Assembly: GCA_000435515.1 (NCBI GenBank)
Contig: FR884179.1
Location: 1-64,000, forward strand
Origin: Firmicutes bacterium CAG:582
Lineage (GTDB): Bacteria > Bacillota_I > Bacilli_A > RF39 > UBA660
Direction of reading: 5' to 3'
DNA: 64,000 nt
The first letter of the stretch is position 1. Every line of letters begins with the position of its first letter. Below, one piece after another: positions 60,572-64,000 of the stretch. The notes below the pieces were generated by a model that was not told the origin of the DNA, searched no databases, and saw nothing but the letters and a program-made list of their open reading frames with translations. Made by a program: the position numbers and the translations under genes.

Positions 60572-60895
60572 TTAGTTTTTAACTTTAAAAATTAATGTTA
60601 CAATAGCTGCACATAAAATAGAAGATACTATACCTGTAGAAACATTTCCAAGCATATTTAAAATACCTAATTTTAATGCGCCATTATAAAGAGTATTACC
60701 AAAAGACATAATCACTACACTTGCTCCTCCTCCAAAGAACTTTACAAGTTTATCATAAATTCCCAAAAATCCGAGTAAAGCTCCAATAGAAACAAACAAA
60801 CTAGTGATATGTCCACTTGTAAGTTTAGTATTATCTTTAATAATTTGTGCAATAACACAAACAATTCCTGTAAATATAAATGATTTAATTATCAT
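60572..60895 (-). CDS. spoVAE: Stage V sporulation protein AE (SpoVAE)
   Basis: 107 residues, three or four helices: FIFTGIVCVIAQIIKDNTKL, GHITSLFVSIGALLGFLGIYDKLVKFFGGGASVVIMSFGNTLYNG. The AQIIKD..KLTSGHITS and FGGGASVVIMSFG pattern fits SpoVAE (the SpoVAEB part). It is a membrane subunit of the SpoVA channel for Ca-dipicolinate. ATGA overlap with spoVAD, RBS GGAGG. Confidence 0.9.
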   Translation of the reverse strand: MIIKSFIFTGIVCVIAQIIKDNTKLTSGHITSLFVSIGALLGFLGIYDKLVKFFGGGASVVIMSFGNTLYNGALKLGILNMLGNVSTGIVSSILCAAIVTLIFKVKN

Positions 60896-61851
60896 AATAC
60901 CTCCAATTCTACCACGTGAGCAATTGCTGGGATTGATTTTTTTTGATTAACAAGTGTAGGATTATGCAATGCACCAGTTCCAACAATAAGTATTTTCTTA
61001 TTTCTTTTACTTAGTAAAACCTTATTGAATAGATAAAGTGGCAACACAACTGGACCACTTGCTCCACTTAATTTGTTTTGATTACTTTTATATAAACTAG
61101 CACCCGCATCAATTATATTAGATGCACTCATTCCATATTCTTCTTTTAAAATCATCAGTAAAAGTTCATTTCCTAAAGAGCCAAGATCACCTGTTAAAAC
61201 AACATCATAATCATTTACTTTTTTATGCATATTCTTTAAATGTTCAACGATAGCCTTAGAAGCAGCTGGAGCCATAACTGCTCCCATATTTGCAACATCT
61301 TTAATATCATAATCAACTACGCTTCCAATTGTCGATGAAATAATTTTACATTTAGTTGTTTCATTAGATATTACACACCCAACACTTCCAGTTGCCGTAA
61401 CAGTTGTATATTTTGCCTTTAATGAACCATATTCTATGGGGAATCTAAACTGTCTTTCACTCGTAAGTTCATGTGAACTTGTCAATAAACAAACTTTGTT
61501 TATTTGTTTTGAGGATATAAAATTAGCACCAATGATCATTGATTCTACAAAACTTGCACAAGCACCATAAACTCCTAAAAATGACATATTATTATTTTTT
61601 AATGTATAGTTCATACATCCAAGTTGATTTGATAGATCTCCTCCAATTACCAAATTGAAATCATGTACACTGGATAAATTATTGATAACTGTCTTTTGCA
61701 TCTTTATTTCTGCATCCTCTAAAGTCTTTTCTCCATAATATTTATCCTTTAAAACCATATTAACATTTTTAATGTTACCATTTGCTTCATCACTTCCACA
61801 TATTGTAAACCAATTATTCACATAAACATTATTGTATTTTATAGTAACCAT
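60892..61851 (-). CDS. spoVAD: Stage V sporulation protein AD (SpoVAD)
   Basis: 319 residues with a thiolase-like fold, as in SpoVAD. NLVIGGDLSNQLGCMNYTL, SFLGVYGACASFVESMIIGANFI and VVLTGDLGSLGNELLL, ending VVELEVL. SpoVAD binds dipicolinic acid and couples to the membrane channel. A little shorter than B. subtilis SpoVAD (about 338). Overlaps spoVAC by 13 bases. Confidence 0.93.
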   Translation of the reverse strand: MVTIKYNNVYVNNWFTICGSDEANGNIKNVNMVLKDKYYGEKTLEDAEIKMQKTVINNLSSVHDFNLVIGGDLSNQLGCMNYTLKNNNMSFLGVYGACASFVESMIIGANFISSKQINKVCLLTSSHELTSERQFRFPIEYGSLKAKYTTVTATGSVGCVISNETTKCKIISSTIGSVVDYDIKDVANMGAVMAPAASKAIVEHLKNMHKKVNDYDVVLTGDLGSLGNELLLMILKEEYGMSASNIIDAGASLYKSNQNKLSGASGPVVLPLYLFNKVLLSKRNKKILIVGTGALHNPTLVNQKKSIPAIAHVVELEVL

Positions 61852-62240
61852 ATTAATCCTTTCACTAAAGCAAGTACACTTGCAGATAATATTCCATATA
61901 GAATAACACTTCCAGCCAGTTTAAAATAGTTGCTTCCAATTCCAGTAATAAGTCCTTCATTTTTATATTCTAAAGAGGATGAGGTAACTGAATGAGAAAA
62001 TCCTGTAATTGGAATAATTACCCCCATTTTAAACTTATCAACAATATCATCAAAAACTCCAAGTCCAGTTAAAAAAGACGCGAGAACAATCCATATAACA
62101 AGCATGTATTCAACCGAGAAACATTTTACTAAAATTTCTGAAATTGCTCCAATGGTTCCTCCAGATAAAAAAGCAATAAGCATATTTTTTAATCTATTCT
62201 CTTTTGGAGTTAAAGATTCAACTAACTTTTTATAATTCAT
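61839..62240 (-). CDS. spoVAC: Stage V sporulation protein AC (SpoVAC)
   Basis: 133 residues, three or four helices: LIAFLSGGTIGAISEILVKCF, VLASFLTGLGVFDDIVDKFKMGVIIPITGFSHSV, then a C-terminal helix. FDDI.DK...GVIIPITGF is diagnostic for SpoVAC. It forms a mechanosensitive channel for DPA. RBS GGAGG lies in a hairpin with the upstream spacer. Confidence 0.93.
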   Translation of the reverse strand: MNYKKLVESLTPKENRLKNMLIAFLSGGTIGAISEILVKCFSVEYMLVIWIVLASFLTGLGVFDDIVDKFKMGVIIPITGFSHSVTSSSLEYKNEGLITGIGSNYFKLAGSVILYGILSASVLALVKGLIWLL

Positions 62241-62248
62241 ATAAAAAC

Positions 62249-62267
62249 CTCCATTTATATTATGGAG
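62249..62267 (-). promoter_or_regulatory. RBS-masking hairpin between sigF and spoVAC
   Basis: Minus-strand CTCCAT and ATGGAG pair around a 7-base loop; the 3' arm holds the GGAG of the spoVAC RBS and is followed by GTTTTTAT, so it could mask translation or act as a weak terminator. Confidence 0.45.
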
Positions 62268-62272
62268 ATTTT

Positions 62273-62887
62273 TTAGGAAATATATTCAAGCAATTCTTGT
62301 TTTCCTTTACTTTCCAATCTTGACACTTTTACCTGAGATATTCCCAAGACTTTAGCAACTTCACTTTGAGTCATATCCTCTTTATATCTATACTTAAGTA
62401 CTAAAGATGATAAAGGATCTAAAGATTCAATTGACTCCATCAAAATCATCTCATCTTCATTTATGGAATTAACACCTATTTGAATATTTTCATATTCATC
62501 ATCTAAACTGAACATCTCTTCACAAAGCATCGATACATATTCGATTTCTTCCAGAGGAAATTCAATATAATCACTTATTTCTTTAAATGATGGTTCCTTA
62601 TTTAAAACCTGTGCCAAATATGATCTTGCTTTAATTACAAGTTTATATAAATTGAGATAATACTTATTGAGTTTAATGTTACGACTTTTAACTGATAGTT
62701 CATACATCTCCCCAAAAATGTATTTATAAGCATAATTTAAAAAAGGTCCAAACTCCTCTTTATAGTTTTTTTGTGCTTTAATAAGCCCCAAATACCCAGC
62801 TTGGTAAAGATCTTCCTTTTCTACATTATAAAATTTCTTTGCTACTCTACGTATTAAAAATTCTTCTTCAGAAATTATTTTTTCCAC
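62273..62887 (-). CDS. sigF: Sporulation sigma factor, SigF-like
   Basis: 204 residues, shorter than SigF (about 255) because the N terminus starts near region 2.1. Region 2: VEKEDLYQAGYLGLIKAQKNY (LFQxGxxGL equivalent). Region 3 follows; region 4 has YRYKEDMTQSEVAKVLGISQVKVSRLESKG, matching TQSEVAxxLGISQVQVSRLE of SigF/SigG. The position after spoIIAA and before spoVA matches B. subtilis spoIIAC-spoVA synteny. The start is a GTG overlapping the spoIIAA stop (TAGTG), so they are coupled. Confidence 0.88.
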   Translation of the reverse strand: MEKIISEEEFLIRRVAKKFYNVEKEDLYQAGYLGLIKAQKNYKEEFGPFLNYAYKYIFGEMYELSVKSRNIKLNKYYLNLYKLVIKARSYLAQVLNKEPSFKEISDYIEFPLEEIEYVSMLCEEMFSLDDEYENIQIGVNSINEDEMILMESIESLDPLSSLVLKYRYKEDMTQSEVAKVLGISQVKVSRLESKGKQELLEYIS

Positions 62888-63204
62888 TAAATTTTTAAAA
62901 GATCTAAAGCAACCAATTCATCAGTTATTTTATCAAATCTCAAACAAGTATTTACTTTATTATTTATTAATAATACACGACCATCATTTTCTTTAACACT
63001 TTTTCCACCACTTAAAAGAGCATTTTCACCAACTGAATCAATAGATGAAAGTCCCTCTAAATTATAAACCATGTATTTTATTCCATAATCTTCAATAATA
63101 GGTAATGTATATTCCATGAATTTTGGTGCAGTATTTTTATTTAAATTGCCCTTAAGTCTTACAAACAATATTCCCTTCCGATACTCTAAATTAATCTTCA
63201 ACAT
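62887..63204 (-). CDS. spoIIAA: STAS-domain anti-anti-sigma factor SpoIIAA-like
   Basis: 105 residues, one STAS domain: MLKINLEYRKGILFVRLKG at the start, YMVYNLEGLSSIDSVGENAL in the phosphorylation loop (IDSVG matches the DSSG of SpoIIAA with the Ser kept), and a C-terminal DELVALDLL helix. It normally binds SpoIIAB to release SigF. No spoIIAB lies between it and sigF. The start at 63204 follows GGGTGAT; the upstream ATG in the frame is inside the leader. Confidence 0.85.
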   Translation of the reverse strand: MLKINLEYRKGILFVRLKGNLNKNTAPKFMEYTLPIIEDYGIKYMVYNLEGLSSIDSVGENALLSGGKSVKENDGRVLLINNKVNTCLRFDKITDELVALDLLKI

Positions 63205-63233
63205 TTTTATCACCCACATTCGTTATAACTTAA

Positions 63234-63264
63234 ATTAAATACGTATAAAAGAGATTCGACAAAA
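63234..63264 (-). promoter_or_regulatory. spoIIAA promoter with Spo0A box
   Basis: Minus-strand TTTTGTCGAA (63255-63264) matches the 0A-box consensus. It overlaps the -35 (TTGTCG) of a promoter with 17-base spacer and TTTAAT. This is the layout of Spo0A-activated SigA promoters such as spoIIG. Confidence 0.6.
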
Positions 63265-63276
63265 TGATATTTTATC

Positions 63277-64000
63277 TTACTTTTTTCTATGTAAAGTAAA
63301 TATGATTATCTGTAAAGTAATAATAAGAAGAATAACGATTACTATAAATTTAATATTACTTGTTTTTTCTTTTGGAACTATTTCATTAAATAAAGGTTCA
63401 GCTTGTAAAATCTCATTTTCTTCTAAATCTAAACCATTATTCTCATCACCGACTAATTTAGTTGTTGTAGTAGAAACTTTTTTTGGTTTAACCATTCTTG
63501 TAGTTGTTTTTGTAACCTTACTAGTTTTATCAATTGAAACGTCATCACTTATTTCTTCTTTTATTCTCGTATAGTAATTATATTTAGTTATATAATCGTC
63601 ATAAATTAAATTTTCTCCTTCAGTTACATAATCATTTAAAATAACTTTTTCTTCTCCATAACAATGATATTTCTTTATTTCTTTTTTGTAATATGGATTT
63701 AAAGATTCAAAAGTCTGACCATTTCCATTAGTAAAGCCATAATTTATAGACCCATATTTATTTTTAAGTTCATTAAAGTTAAGATCGTCAACAAAATATA
63801 TATGGTTTGCTAAATTTTTAACAACTATTGTAGGTCCATTCTGAAAAAGATACATTGCTTTTGAATGAATTTCATCACCTATGATATTTATTATAATATC
63901 TTTTGCCAAATAACGACTTTGAATAAAAACCCCTATTTTATTACCATAAGATAAAGTGTAATAAGTACTTCTATCTCCATCATTTAAATTTTTATAAATC
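63277..64000 (-). CDS. Partial uncharacterised gene with C-terminal membrane anchor
   Basis: The frame runs out of the window at 64000 without a start: codons beyond 63909 are open (for example YTLSYGNKIGVFIQSRYL before MAKDI or TTG-encoded LAKDI), so the gene starts further right. Visible: 241 residues, a soluble part rich in Tyr and Asn, a Thr/Lys-rich stretch near KTTTRMVKPKKVSTTTTK, and a C-terminal transmembrane helix (IKFIVIVILLIITLQIIIF) followed by a few basic residues. Tail-anchored in appearance. No function recognised. It precedes spoIIAA, where dacF sits in B. subtilis, but it is not similar. Confidence 0.6.
   Translation of the reverse strand, partial: IYKNLNDGDRSTYYTLSYGNKIGVFIQSRYLAKDIIINIIGDEIHSKAMYLFQNGPTIVVKNLANHIYFVDDLNFNELKNKYGSINYGFTNGNGQTFESLNPYYKKEIKKYHCYGEEKVILNDYVTEGENLIYDDYITKYNYYTRIKEEISDDVSIDKTSKVTKTTTRMVKPKKVSTTTTKLVGDENNGLDLEENEILQAEPLFNEIVPKEKTSNIKFIVIVILLIITLQIIIFTLHRKK

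Noticed and set aside
1..64000. Mobile elements, tRNA, rRNA or CRISPR arrays
   Set aside because: No transposase or integrase, no cloverleaf, no rRNA motif and no regularly spaced repeats were seen in the intergenic sequences.
1..64000. Mycoplasma-type code (TGA as Trp)
   Set aside because: Many genes end with TGA in ATGA overlaps with the next gene, and Trp is encoded by TGG throughout.

Overview
The window is a very AT-rich stretch (roughly a quarter G+C by eye) of a low-GC Gram-positive chromosome. TGA is used as a stop, so this is not the Mycoplasma code. Shine-Dalgarno sites (AGGAGG, AGGTGAT), T-box leaders, PrkC/PrpC, PrsA, Spo0A, a spoIIA/spoVA block, a gerA operon and YjcZ-type peptides point to an endospore-forming Bacilli-class bacterium with a small, streamlined genome (Erysipelotrichales/RF39-like gut lineages are my best guess; this is inference). 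Most genes are on the minus strand and are closed by hairpins that often include the stop codon.

Layout. 1-9.1 kb: an SDR plus YnbB-type PLP enzyme operon, undecaprenyl-phosphate recycling (uppP and a DUF368/PopT-type transporter), ssb, an orphan sufB, an acetyltransferase, a DUF2974 hydrolase and an LCP-family ligase. 9.1-11.5 kb: a small hydrophobic-peptide type I toxin-antitoxin-like locus, a flavodoxin, and a RelE/HigB-like toxin with an HTH-metallopeptidase partner. 11.6-19.1 kb: a polysaccharide locus (flippase, EpsG polymerase, four GT2 enzymes, an RfaY-like kinase, a priming sugar transferase). 19.2-29.5 kb: two YjcZ-like peptides, prsA, a helical protein, YugP protease, cysS, a degenerate ClpC-like protein, spo0A, an S41 protease and small membrane proteins. 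29.6-35.5 kb: a lipoprotein, T-box-controlled proS, a methyltransferase, an acetyltransferase, and two unknown genes with a structured leader RNA and an operator-flanked promoter. 35.7-41 kb: DUF378 and the classic rlmN-prpC-prkC-rsgA-rpe cluster. 41-48.7 kb: a second copy of the small-toxin locus, an AI-2E-family transporter, an ABC1 kinase, a gerA-type germinant receptor operon (A-C-B order), and Fic. 48.8-56.5 kb: T-box-controlled tyrS with a Tyr-rich upstream ORF, ffh, a Thr-rich CAP-like protein, dnaE, rpmB and a PHP phosphatase. 56.5-64 kb: an aryl-sulfotransferase-like protein with two unknown membrane-anchored neighbours, then spoIIAA-sigF-spoVAC-spoVAD-spoVAE and a partial gene at the edge.

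The main theme is a reduced, rewired sporulation programme. Spo0A has Asn at the receiver phosphorylation site. spoIIAB is absent between spoIIAA and sigF. Spo0A-box-like sequences precede spo0A (four sites in 10-bp phase) and spoIIAA. Peptides of the spore-coat YjcZ type sit behind a mother-cell-sigma-like promoter. A second theme is small regulatory RNA logic: two homologous convergent toxin/antisense loci, two T-boxes each followed by a short ORF, and one unassigned leader RNA.
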